Assembly: GCA_016776525.1 (NCBI GenBank)
Contig: JADHTD010000152.1
Span: 1 to 6,705, forward strand
Reading direction: 5' to 3'
DNA: 6,705 nucleotides
Origin: Rhodospirillales bacterium
GTDB lineage: Bacteria > Pseudomonadota > Alphaproteobacteria > Rhodospirillales > JADHTD01
Part shown: positions 1-5,935 of the stretch, piece by piece
Numbering within the stretch: position 1 is the first letter of the stretch
Layout: every line of letters starts with the position of its first letter
Program-made: the position numbers and the translations under genes
Notes under the pieces: model-generated
The model's database searches: none
The model's input: the letters and a program-made list of their open reading frames with translations, nothing else
Told to the model about the DNA's origin: nothing

Positions 1-1581
1 GATATCCAAACTCCCTACGGGCGCGTGACCCTGCAAACCACAACGCCATTGCCCAATGACGGCGTCCTGCAATTGCAATTGATGTCCAAGGGCGGCCAAC
101 TGCATTTCCTTATTACCGCGATCAACGGAGAACCTCCGTTGACGGCGCTACGCGCACTGGGCCTGTTGCCGGCGCTTACACCCGGCCTGCCCGGCGAAGC
201 CCTTCCCACGGCTACGAGCAGCGACCCTGCCCAGGGAGCGTTACAAGGCGCTCCCGCTGGTGGTCCAGCCGGGACGGCCGCCACCGGGGCGGGACAAGCG
301 TTGCCTGCGCCTTTAACCATCGGCGCGAACCTGACCGCCACCTTGCTGAATGCCGCGACGCCCCAGGCAGGCGGCCCAGCCCTGAGCGGCGATAGTATAG
401 CGCCCGGTGCTCAACCGGGAACGGCGGGGACAGGTCAGACCGCCGCCTTGCCCGGCCAGGCGCCGGCGTCGGGCGGCCCGGCAGTCCCGTCAACAACCGA
501 ATCCGTGCAACCAACAGGCACAACGCCTCAGGGGCGCAGTGGCGCCGGGTCGACATCCCCCGCGCCCGCTCAAACCACCCCAAGTCCGGGACAACAGGGG
601 CTACTGGCGGGAACCCGGTTTACGGTCCGCATTACCGCATTTCAACCAACGCCTGCGACCGGCGTCGTCGCCCCGGCACAGGCCGGCGGCGGCCCCCCTG
701 CTCCGGGAAGTATTCTGACCGGAACGGTTACGGGCACGGCCACGCCTTCGGGTCATCCGGTGATCCAGACCCATGCCGGTTCGCTGGCCGTAGCAACGCG
801 CACGCCTTTGCCCATCGGCAGTCAGGTGACATTCGAGATCGTCAATCTGACACAGCCCGTCCCCTACACAACCGGCGGCATCAAAACCAATGGAACGCTT
901 TCGCCGGAAACACTTACCCGGCAGTGGCCGGCCCTGCAGGATGCCGTGCGCACGTTAGGGGAAACCAATCCGGCTGCCGCCCAGCAATTGATCCAGGCGG
1001 TGCTGCCACAGCCCGGCCCGGCCATGGGGGCGAACATTCTGTTTTTCATGATGGCGCTGTCGGGCGGCAATCTGCAAAACTGGTTCGGCGATGCGCCGAC
1101 CCGCGCCCTGCAACGGACTAAACCGGATTTATTGGCGCGCCTTAAGGACGATTTCGGACAGATCGACCGCATCGCCCGTGACCCAGGCCCCGGCGAATGG
1201 CGCAGCACCTTGGTACCCTTTCATAACGGACTAGAGGTTAATCCCCTGCGGCTGTCGCTACGCCCGGCCGGCGATGAAGATGATGACGAGGGACAGGGCG
1301 ACAAAAAAGGCACCCGCTTCGTCATCGACCTGGACCTCACCCGCATGGGCCGCTTTCAACTGGACGGACTGGTGCATCAGGGGGATAAACGCATGGACCT
1401 GATCGTGCGCACGGATAACCGGCTTTCGGACAAGATCGAGGATGGCATCCGCGGTATTTTCCAGGAAGCCGCCGACGTCACCGGTCTCAAGGGAGGCGTC
1501 GTGTTTCAGGCGGCGCCGGCTAATTTTGTTGAAATTTCGGGTGGCGATATGCCCGACGAGCCGGTCGGCCTTTTGGTTTAA
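1..1581 (+). CDS. FliK-like flagellar hook-length control family protein (5' end outside window)
   Basis: The frame is open from the first base, reading DIQTPYGRVTLQTT, so the true start lies upstream; the GTG at 25 is probably an internal Val codon. At least 526 residues are present. The N-terminal part is a beta-rich segment with the motif IQTPYG..TPLP. Residues ~60-200 are Ala/Pro/Gly/Thr-rich low complexity, as in the export-substrate region of FliK proteins. A second beta-rich segment follows (~200-285, IQTHAG..TPLP), then a helical region (~300-395). After an acidic linker (EDDDEGQGDKK, ~426-436) comes a C-terminal domain (RFVIDLDLTRMGRFQLDGLV, ~439-458, to about 505) that resembles the Flg_hook domain of FliK: a strand, a 'LG/MG' turn, and a 'Gl...v.f' end. 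Next to fliI/fliJ, a role in hook-length or export switching is reasonable. The family call comes from sequence style, not a search; it may be a FliK paralogue rather than FliK itself. Confidence 0.65.
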   Translation, partial: DIQTPYGRVTLQTTTPLPNDGVLQLQLMSKGGQLHFLITAINGEPPLTALRALGLLPALTPGLPGEALPTATSSDPAQGALQGAPAGGPAGTAATGAGQALPAPLTIGANLTATLLNAATPQAGGPALSGDSIAPGAQPGTAGTGQTAALPGQAPASGGPAVPSTTESVQPTGTTPQGRSGAGSTSPAPAQTTPSPGQQGLLAGTRFTVRITAFQPTPATGVVAPAQAGGGPPAPGSILTGTVTGTATPSGHPVIQTHAGSLAVATRTPLPIGSQVTFEIVNLTQPVPYTTGGIKTNGTLSPETLTRQWPALQDAVRTLGETNPAAAQQLIQAVLPQPGPAMGANILFFMMALSGGNLQNWFGDAPTRALQRTKPDLLARLKDDFGQIDRIARDPGPGEWRSTLVPFHNGLEVNPLRLSLRPAGDEDDDEGQGDKKGTRFVIDLDLTRMGRFQLDGLVHQGDKRMDLIVRTDNRLSDKIEDGIRGIFQEAADVTGLKGGVVFQAAPANFVEISGGDMPDEPVGLLV

Positions 1582-1595
1582 GGACGCTGAAGAAC

Positions 1596-1994
1596 ATGGA
1601 TATCAACGAACGGCGCGAGTTGTTAACAACTTCACCAAACCCGGACGAAATGCTGGATTACATCACCGGGTTGCAGGGAGCCCTGCAGGTATTCGACCAC
1701 GGCAAACCGGCGCATCTTGCCATCCGCTACGTGCCCGACCGTTTGATCGTCAATCCGGATGCTTTCGGACGTTATCTGGCCGCCTTGTCGGGCCAGGAAT
1801 GGCAAACCCTTGAACAACTGGCGACCACGGTTTTGGGGGACTTGTGCAATCAATTGGTAGCCCGCTGGTTTTGCGTCGCGGCGACGGCGCCCGAAGGGGC
1901 TTATCCTGGTCTCGGCGCCCATGAAGTCCTGGTGGAAGACCGTCAACCCGGTTGGGACAATCCGTCATTGTTGTCGCGTGTGGAAATGTACTGA
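1596..1994 (+). CDS. Small protein with QueF/T-fold-like core, apparently non-catalytic
   Basis: This 132-residue protein starts 14 bases after the preceding stop, with AAGGA at 1580-1584 as a somewhat distant ribosome binding site, so the two genes probably form one operon. No signal peptide or membrane segment is visible. The stretch GKPAHLAIRYVPDRLIV (residues 36-52), then YLAAL, a helix (EQLATTVLGDLCNQL) and VARWFCVAATAP (88-99) follow the order of conserved blocks in QueF (NADPH-dependent 7-cyano-7-deazaguanine reductase): GQPD, Y.PD..V, the 'SLKLYL' helix, and 'PRW..V'. Aligned by eye, the QueF catalytic Cys falls on Val32 and the catalytic Asp on Ala39. The only cysteines are 84 and 93, so reductase activity is not expected. 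The homology is my inference. It could instead be an unrelated small protein conserved in alphaproteobacterial flagellar loci. Function unknown. Confidence 0.75.
   Translation: MDINERRELLTTSPNPDEMLDYITGLQGALQVFDHGKPAHLAIRYVPDRLIVNPDAFGRYLAALSGQEWQTLEQLATTVLGDLCNQLVARWFCVAATAPEGAYPGLGAHEVLVEDRQPGWDNPSLLSRVEMY
1618..1631. repeat. Perfect 14-bp palindrome AGTTGTTAACAACT
   Basis: It lies in codons 8-12 of the small QueF-like gene, just after its start. It shares the 9-mer GTTAACAAC with the right arm of the ctrA upstream palindrome (4370-4378). It could be a binding site inside the gene or chance; the coding sequence Leu-Leu-Thr-Thr is otherwise ordinary. Confidence 0.35.
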
Positions 1995-2000
1995 CGCCCT

Positions 2001-2016
2001 GGGGCCGTTTAGCCCC
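2001..2016. terminator. Small GC hairpin between convergent genes (weak terminator candidate)
   Basis: GGGGC (2001-2005) and GCCCC (2012-2016) can pair around a 6-base loop (CGTTTA). The hairpin sits in the 21-bp gap between the stop of the small + strand gene and the stop of fliJ, touching the fliJ stop codon. No T-run follows on either strand, so intrinsic termination would be weak. The location is the main support. Confidence 0.3.
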
Positions 2017-2438
2017 TACCCGTGTTTCATGCGGTGGACCTGCAGGCCCATTTCATCCGATTCGGACTGTTCCTGGCGGCCGATTTCCTGGGCCAATTCG
2101 AAATCGCGGTTTTCCTGAGCGATCTCGAATTTTTTCAATTCCCGATAGGCCTCATCCAAGCGATCCCGCGCTTCGGCGACTTTCGCTTCCATTTGGGCAA
2201 TTCCGTGGTTTAGGTGATGGCGGCGTTGAATGACGGCGGCGGCGTAGTTGCCGTAGAAAAAGCCTGCTTCGTTGGGCGATGCCTGGACGGCATGTTGCTC
2301 GCGCGCCAATTCGTCCTGCAACCGATGCAACCCGTTTTCCAGGCTATCCAACGAGGCCAGAACGTCGCCCAGTTCCCGGCGGCGTTCGTCGACGGTCCAT
2401 TCATTAAGGCGAATAAGGGTTTGCAGATCCTTGGCCAT
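2016..2438 (-). CDS. fliJ: FliJ, flagellar export protein (coiled-coil)
   Basis: The product is 140 residues, close to the usual FliJ length of about 145. It is almost entirely helical and highly charged, with no cysteine or membrane segment. Two long helices are apparent: about residues 5-52 (LNEWTVDERRRELGDVLASL and following heptads) and about 62-130, separated by a short break near SPNEAGFF. This is the antiparallel coiled-coil plan of FliJ, which enters the ring of the FliI hexamer like the gamma subunit of F-type ATPases and aids export. It lies 18 bases downstream of fliI on the same strand, the standard fliI-fliJ order. Only a weak ribosome binding site is visible. FliJ sequences diverge strongly, so the assignment rests on size, coiled-coil pattern and position. 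Confidence 0.88.
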   Translation of the reverse strand: MAKDLQTLIRLNEWTVDERRRELGDVLASLDSLENGLHRLQDELAREQHAVQASPNEAGFFYGNYAAAVIQRRHHLNHGIAQMEAKVAEARDRLDEAYRELKKFEIAQENRDFELAQEIGRQEQSESDEMGLQVHRMKHG

Positions 2439-2456
2439 TGTCTGGAAAATCCCGAA

Positions 2457-4187
2457 TTAGGTTTCTAGCGGTTCATCTGGAAAGGCGGAATTCGGCTTCT
2501 CCGTGCCGCCGTTCTCTGTCTCGTGCTCCGGCACCTCCGGAACATCAGCATCGCCGTTCCCCGTCTCCTGCACCGGAGCCTCCGGTCCTGGTGCTTCCGA
2601 TCCCGGGGGCTCGGGCAGGGTCTGAAAGCTTGGCGTCGGCAGGGGCACCATCGCGTCATCCGCCAATGGCGCTTCCGATACGACCGGTTCAGACGGGACC
2701 GGAGCCGTCGGAATCGGAGCCGGGGTCGATGGTTCCGGGGCAACCGGTTCAGGCGCAGCCGCTTGTGGAGGGGCGGGTTCCGTTTCTGGCGCGGGAGCCT
2801 CCGGGGCTTGCGCCGTCTCGGCCGCCGGTTCTTCCGCCGCCTCGGCTGACGGTTCTTCAGGGGTCATACCGAGAATCTGATTTAGCAACTGGTAACAGGT
2901 TTCGATATCCGTGTGCTCACTGATTTCCTGAGCCAAAAATTCTTCCAACGCCGGATAATAATGCACCGCCTCGTCCACAATGGGGTCGCTGCCACGGCGG
3001 TAAGCGCCAAGCCGGATCAATTCTGCCATATCTTCGTAAACGGCGATCAACTGCCGCGCACGGTTGATAACGGCGTTCTCGGAAGCCGAATTACACGCCG
3101 GCATGGTTCTGGACAGGCTGCGCAACACATTAACCGGCGGGAACCGTCCACGTTCGGCAATGGCGCGGTCCAGCACCACATGTCCATCAAGAATGCCGCG
3201 CACGGCGTCGGCTACCGGTTCATTGTGGTCGTCGCCTTCGACCAGCACCGTGAACAGGCCGGTGATCGAGCCCTGGTCCCTGCCCCCCGGTCCGGCCCGT
3301 TCCAGAAGTCTGGGCAATTCGGCGAACACCGTCGGGGTGTATCCCTTGCTGGCAGGAGGTTCGCCCATGGATAGGCTGATTTCACGCTGGGCCATAGCGA
3401 AACGGGTAACCGAATCCATCAGGCACAGCACTTCATTGTTCTGGTCGCGGAAAAATTCCGACACCGCCATCGTAACATAGGCCGCCTGGCGACGGATGAG
3501 CGGGCTTTCATCGGAGGTGGCGACGATGACGACGCTGTGGGCCATGCCTTCGGGACCGAGGTGATCTTCGATGAATTCGCGGGCTTCGCGGGACCGCTCG
3601 CCTATCATACCGACGACGCTAACCTCGGCATTTGTGTGGCGCGCCATCATCGACAGCAGCGTCGATTTACCGACCCCGGAACCGGCGAAAATACCCAACC
3701 GCTGACCCTTGCAGCATGTCAGAAAGGTGTTCATGACGCGGACACCAAGATTAATCTTTCCGCCTACCCGCTTGCGTTCATGGGTCGGCGGCGGGGTGTT
3801 GTGAATGGGGTAACCGATCTTGCCCGACGGTAACGGCCCCTTGCCGTCCACCGGCTCGCCGAAAGCGTTTATCACGCGGCCCAACCAGCTTGGATCGGGA
3901 TAGACAACCGGATCGGAAGCGCTGATTTCAACCCGGCACCCCATGCCGACGCCGCCAACCGAGCCGAAGGGCATCAGCAGCGCGCGATTTTTGGAAAATC
4001 CGATGACTTCACAGCGAACACTTCGGCCATCGCGGGCAATAATGTTGCAATGATCGCCGATGGAAAGTGTCGCCTGCACACCCGCGGCCTCAATCAGAAG
4101 GCCGATTACGTCCGTAACCTGGCCGTAAACCTTGTGATCGGGAAGTCTATCGACTTCCTTGGCGATATTGGTTCCGAAAATGCTCAA
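2457..4187 (-). CDS. fliI: FliI, flagellum-specific ATPase with long Pro/Glu/Ala-rich tail
   Basis: This is the cytoplasmic ATPase of the flagellar type III export apparatus, related to the F1 beta subunit. Residues 20-90 form the N-terminal beta-barrel (YGQVTDVIGLLIEAAG). The nucleotide domain has Walker A GSGVGKST (169-176), GERSREAREF (196-205), Walker B VLCLMD (253-258), the SMGEPPASKGYTP loop (273-285), and the ATPase signature PPVNVLRSLS (350-359). The C-terminal helical domain ends near residue 441, the normal end of the family. A further ~135 residues of Pro/Glu/Ala-rich sequence follow, which is atypical. No in-frame ATG lies upstream before a stop; TTG at 4187 has AAGGGA six bases before it and gives a normal FliI N-terminus, so TTG is taken as the start. 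fliJ follows after 18 bases. Confidence 0.96.
   Translation of the reverse strand: MSIFGTNIAKEVDRLPDHKVYGQVTDVIGLLIEAAGVQATLSIGDHCNIIARDGRSVRCEVIGFSKNRALLMPFGSVGGVGMGCRVEISASDPVVYPDPSWLGRVINAFGEPVDGKGPLPSGKIGYPIHNTPPPTHERKRVGGKINLGVRVMNTFLTCCKGQRLGIFAGSGVGKSTLLSMMARHTNAEVSVVGMIGERSREAREFIEDHLGPEGMAHSVVIVATSDESPLIRRQAAYVTMAVSEFFRDQNNEVLCLMDSVTRFAMAQREISLSMGEPPASKGYTPTVFAELPRLLERAGPGGRDQGSITGLFTVLVEGDDHNEPVADAVRGILDGHVVLDRAIAERGRFPPVNVLRSLSRTMPACNSASENAVINRARQLIAVYEDMAELIRLGAYRRGSDPIVDEAVHYYPALEEFLAQEISEHTDIETCYQLLNQILGMTPEEPSAEAAEEPAAETAQAPEAPAPETEPAPPQAAAPEPVAPEPSTPAPIPTAPVPSEPVVSEAPLADDAMVPLPTPSFQTLPEPPGSEAPGPEAPVQETGNGDADVPEVPEHETENGGTEKPNSAFPDEPLET
2460..2864 (-). other. Disordered Pro/Glu/Ala-rich C-terminal extension of FliI
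   Basis: This covers FliI residues 442-576, directly after the conserved ATPase end (LLNQILGM). It is dominated by Pro, Glu, Ala, Thr and Ser, is strongly acidic, has almost no basic or aromatic residues, and is predicted by eye to be disordered. The reading frame is continuous with FliI and there is no stop at the usual family end, so it is a true extension unless there is a sequencing error. Confidence 0.85.
2496..2585 (-). repeat. Two-copy 15-residue imperfect repeat in the FliI tail
   Basis: FliI residues 535-549 (PEAPVQETGNGDADV) and 550-564 (PEVPEHETENGGTEK) align without gaps: PE-x-P-x-x-ET-x-NG is shared. The unit is 45 bases, in tandem. It suggests that part of the tail grew by local duplication. 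Confidence 0.6.
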
Positions 4188-4193
4188 CCCATG

Positions 4194-4199
4194 TCCCTT
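4194..4199 (-). promoter_or_regulatory. Ribosome binding site deciding the fliI TTG start
   Basis: On the minus strand AAGGGA lies six bases before the TTG at 4187-4185. An ATG at 4192-4190 lies only one base after AAGGGA and reads ATG-GGT-TGA, so it cannot start FliI. No other in-frame start is available upstream before a stop near 4280. Confidence 0.6.
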
Positions 4200-4223
4200 T
4201 GCAAGCCGCCGGTGAAAGTCAGA

Positions 4224-4228
4224 GAATC
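4224..4228. promoter_or_regulatory. GANTC site (CcrM methylation motif) upstream of ctrA
   Basis: The sequence is GAATC. In Caulobacter a GANTC site within the ctrA P1 promoter couples its transcription to the DNA methylation state. This site lies about 170 bases before the ctrA start and outside the candidate -35/-10, so a role is only possible. The motif is short and can occur by chance. Confidence 0.25.
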
Positions 4229-4270
4229 CCGCCTGCGAAAACCGGCATTTCCAGTATGCTAACAGACCCT

Positions 4271-4284
4271 TTAAGGTTTATTAA
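4271..4284. promoter_or_regulatory. TTAA-N6-TTAA, near-canonical CtrA-like site
   Basis: TTAA at 4271-4274 and at 4281-4284 are separated by six bases. The known CtrA box is TTAA-N7-TTAA, so the spacing is one base short. It lies in an AT-rich stretch that contrasts with the GC-rich surroundings. It could serve as a CtrA half-site or simply be the AT-rich part of a fliI promoter. Confidence 0.3.
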
Positions 4285-4357
4285 AAACACAGGAAAAACC
4301 AGCAATTTCCGGCATTATCCCGGTGCCGCCTTGCGCCGGGCGCGTCCCCGGAATATG

Positions 4358-4375
4358 GTTAACGAATTCGTTAAC
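4358..4375. promoter_or_regulatory. Perfect 18-bp palindrome before ctrA (operator candidate)
   Basis: GTTAACGAATTCGTTAAC is identical to its reverse complement. It ends 18 bases before the ctrA ATG and overlaps the candidate -10 element (4354-4359), a good position for repression. It contains TTAA-N8-TTAA, one base longer than the CtrA consensus spacing, so it may be a CtrA autoregulatory site or the operator of another dimeric regulator. Confidence 0.5.
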
Positions 4376-4393
4376 AACCGTGTGGACCTCATT

Positions 4394-5101
4394 ATGCGCG
4401 TCCTTCTTGTCGAAGACGACCCTACCACACAACAGAGCATACAGATGATGCTGGAATCGGCCGGCATGGTCGTCGATACCGCCGATTTGGGAGAAGACGG
4501 CCTGGAAATCGGCAAGCTCTATGAATATGACATCATCTTGCTCGACATCATGCTCCCGGATATGGACGGATTTGAGGTTCTGCGCCGGTTGCGCGACAGC
4601 CGCGTGGATACGCCGGTGTTAATTTTGTCGGGCCTGAGCGAAGCCGAAAACAAGGTCAAGGGCTTGAGTACCGGCGCCGATGACTATCTGACCAAGCCTT
4701 TCGACAAGGCCGAATTGATGGCCCGTATCCAGGCCATAGTCCGGCGCTCGGCCGGGCATGCGCAATCGATCATCAATACCGGGCAGTTAAGCGTTAATCT
4801 TGATGCCCACACGGTCGAGGTGAACGGACAATCCATTCACCTGACGGGCAAGGAATACGGAATTCTGGAACTGTTAAGCCTGCGCAAGGGTACGACGCTG
4901 ACCAAGGATATGTTCCTCAATCATTTGTATGGCGGCATGGATGAACCGGAACTTAAGATCATCGACGTCTTTATCTGCAAACTGAGAAAGAAATTGTCCA
5001 CTGCTACCGGCGGCGACAATTATATCGAAACCGTCTGGGGCCGTGGTTATGTTCTCAGGGACCCGGAAGGCGAACCTCAAAAGGCCGCCGCCAAGGCATA
5101 A
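4394..5101 (+). CDS. ctrA: CtrA, OmpR-family cell-cycle/motility response regulator
   Basis: The product is 235 residues; Caulobacter CtrA has 231. The receiver domain (1-~118) begins MRVLLVEDDPTTQQSIQMML, with acidic residues D8/D9, phospho-acceptor Asp51 (LLDIMLPDMDGFEVL), Ser80 (ILSG) and Lys101 (LTKPFD). The winged-helix DNA-binding domain (~127-223) includes LTGKEYGILELLSLRKG, KDMFLNHLYGGMDEPELKIID and VFICKLRKKL, ending IETVWGRGYVLR. It binds TTAA-type boxes and controls cell-cycle genes in Caulobacter, and mainly motility genes in Rhodospirillales relatives. The ATG at 4394 gives the canonical N-terminus. Upstream in-frame starts, such as the ATG at 4355, would add non-homologous residues and read through the palindrome. 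The ribosome binding site is weak. It is a single-gene unit between two motility operons on the opposite strand. Confidence 0.96.
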   Translation: MRVLLVEDDPTTQQSIQMMLESAGMVVDTADLGEDGLEIGKLYEYDIILLDIMLPDMDGFEVLRRLRDSRVDTPVLILSGLSEAENKVKGLSTGADDYLTKPFDKAELMARIQAIVRRSAGHAQSIINTGQLSVNLDAHTVEVNGQSIHLTGKEYGILELLSLRKGTTLTKDMFLNHLYGGMDEPELKIIDVFICKLRKKLSTATGGDNYIETVWGRGYVLRDPEGEPQKAAAKA

Positions 5102-5119
5102 ATCTGCGTCACCCGCCAA

Positions 5120-5935
5120 TTAATTTGTAACAACCCCGTAAATGCCCCGTTGATCGGGAATCGGTTTGAATCGTTCGGAAATGCCGAGCACGGTTTCCGC
5201 GCCGCCGAGGAACAACGTACCGTCTTTGGGCATCAAACCGGCGATGCTGTCCAGCACCTTGCCTTTGGTTTCCCGATCAAAATAAATCAGCACGTTACGG
5301 CAGAACACTACGTCGAATTGTCCTAGCGGCGACAGGTTCCCCAACAGGTTATACTCCTTGTAGGTCACCATATCGCGCAGATCCTGGCTGATCTGCCACT
5401 GGTCGTCTTTTTTCTCGAAATATTTAACCAGCAGCTGAATTGGCAGGCCGCGCTGTACTTCAAACTGGGAATACAGGCCGGCCCTGGCCTTATCCAGGAT
5501 TTCCGTGGAAATGTCGGTGCCAATGATATCGATTTTCCAGCCATCCAGCTTGGCACCCGCTTCCCTGAGAATAATGGCCAAGGAATAGGGCTCCTGGCCG
5601 CTGGAGGCCGCGGCGCAGAAAATACGGAAGGATTTCTTTGCCGCACGGCTTTCCAACAGCGGCGGCAGGATTATCTCACGAAACAGATCGAAAGGCTTGG
5701 TATCGCGGAAAAAGAAGGATTCGTTGGTGGTCATGGCCTCAGTCACATCGACCACCAGCGGGCCTTCGGATGCGCCCCGTACGGCCTGGATTAATTCCTC
5801 CAGCCCCGGCATACCGTGCTTTCGAGCGACCGGCATCAACCGGCTTTCCAGCAAATAGGACTTATCAGGGGTCAGCACAAGGCCGGACCGATCCTTCAAC
5901 AGGCCGCTGATAAATTCAAAATCCGCCGGATTCAT
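5120..5935 (-). CDS. cheR: CheR, chemoreceptor glutamate methyltransferase
   Basis: CheR transfers methyl groups from S-adenosylmethionine to glutamates of chemoreceptors, driving adaptation. The 271 residues comprise the N-terminal helical domain (1-~75), then MTTNESFFFRD (68-78), the SAM-binding loop AAASSGQEPYS (108-118), GTDIS (139-143), FEVQRGLP (158-165) and FCRNVLIYFD (211-220), all in normal CheR order. The small beta-subdomain (~171-196, KYFEKKDDQWQISQDLRDMV) lacks the glycine-rich loop seen in E. coli CheR, which suggests the class that does not need a receptor C-terminal pentapeptide. The start is firm: ATG overlaps the cheB stop by one base (TGATG), with GGGAAGGG six bases upstream. 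No terminator is evident in the 18-bp gap to convergent ctrA. Confidence 0.96.
   Translation of the reverse strand: MNPADFEFISGLLKDRSGLVLTPDKSYLLESRLMPVARKHGMPGLEELIQAVRGASEGPLVVDVTEAMTTNESFFFRDTKPFDLFREIILPPLLESRAAKKSFRIFCAAASSGQEPYSLAIILREAGAKLDGWKIDIIGTDISTEILDKARAGLYSQFEVQRGLPIQLLVKYFEKKDDQWQISQDLRDMVTYKEYNLLGNLSPLGQFDVVFCRNVLIYFDRETKGKVLDSIAGLMPKDGTLFLGGAETVLGISERFKPIPDQRGIYGVVTN

Larger units (their letters stand above)
4188..4393. promoter_or_regulatory. Divergent fliI/ctrA control region
   Basis: This gap of about 206 bp between divergently transcribed fliI and ctrA should hold promoters for both. It contains a GANTC site (4224-4228), an AT-rich stretch with TTAA-N6-TTAA (4271-4284), and an 18-bp perfect palindrome (4358-4375). 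A possible ctrA promoter is TTGCGC (4331-4336), 17 bases, TATGGT (4354-4359); it matches the housekeeping consensus only moderately. No protein-coding gene is supported here; the in-frame extension upstream of ctrA lacks a CtrA-like sequence. Confidence 0.55.

Noticed and set aside
212..583. Minus-strand 123-residue frame opposite the FliK-like gene
   Set aside because: Arg/Pro/Ser-rich composition typical of antisense to low-complexity GC-rich coding DNA; no start signal or domain.
2438..2923. 161-residue + strand open frame opposite the FliI tail
   Set aside because: It is antisense to the Pro/Ala-rich fliI tail, with composition set by the repetitive GC-rich codons; no recognisable domain or ribosome binding site.
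2913..3833. Several + strand open frames of 98-153 residues opposite the fliI core
   Set aside because: They overlap the strongly conserved FliI catalytic domain on the other strand and show no family features; antisense shadows in GC-rich DNA.
4242..4316. Direct repeat CCGGCATT at 4242-4249 and 4309-4316
   Set aside because: Eight bases, 67 bp apart, with no symmetry and no fit to a known site; compatible with chance.
4199..4393. Extended CtrA reading frame with 65 more N-terminal residues
   Set aside because: The added residues resemble nothing in CtrA, run through the palindrome and promoter candidates, and the family starts at MRVLLVEDD.
5102..5119. Search for a terminator between ctrA and cheR
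   Set aside because: The 18-bp gap is AT-rich but shows no hairpin or T-run.
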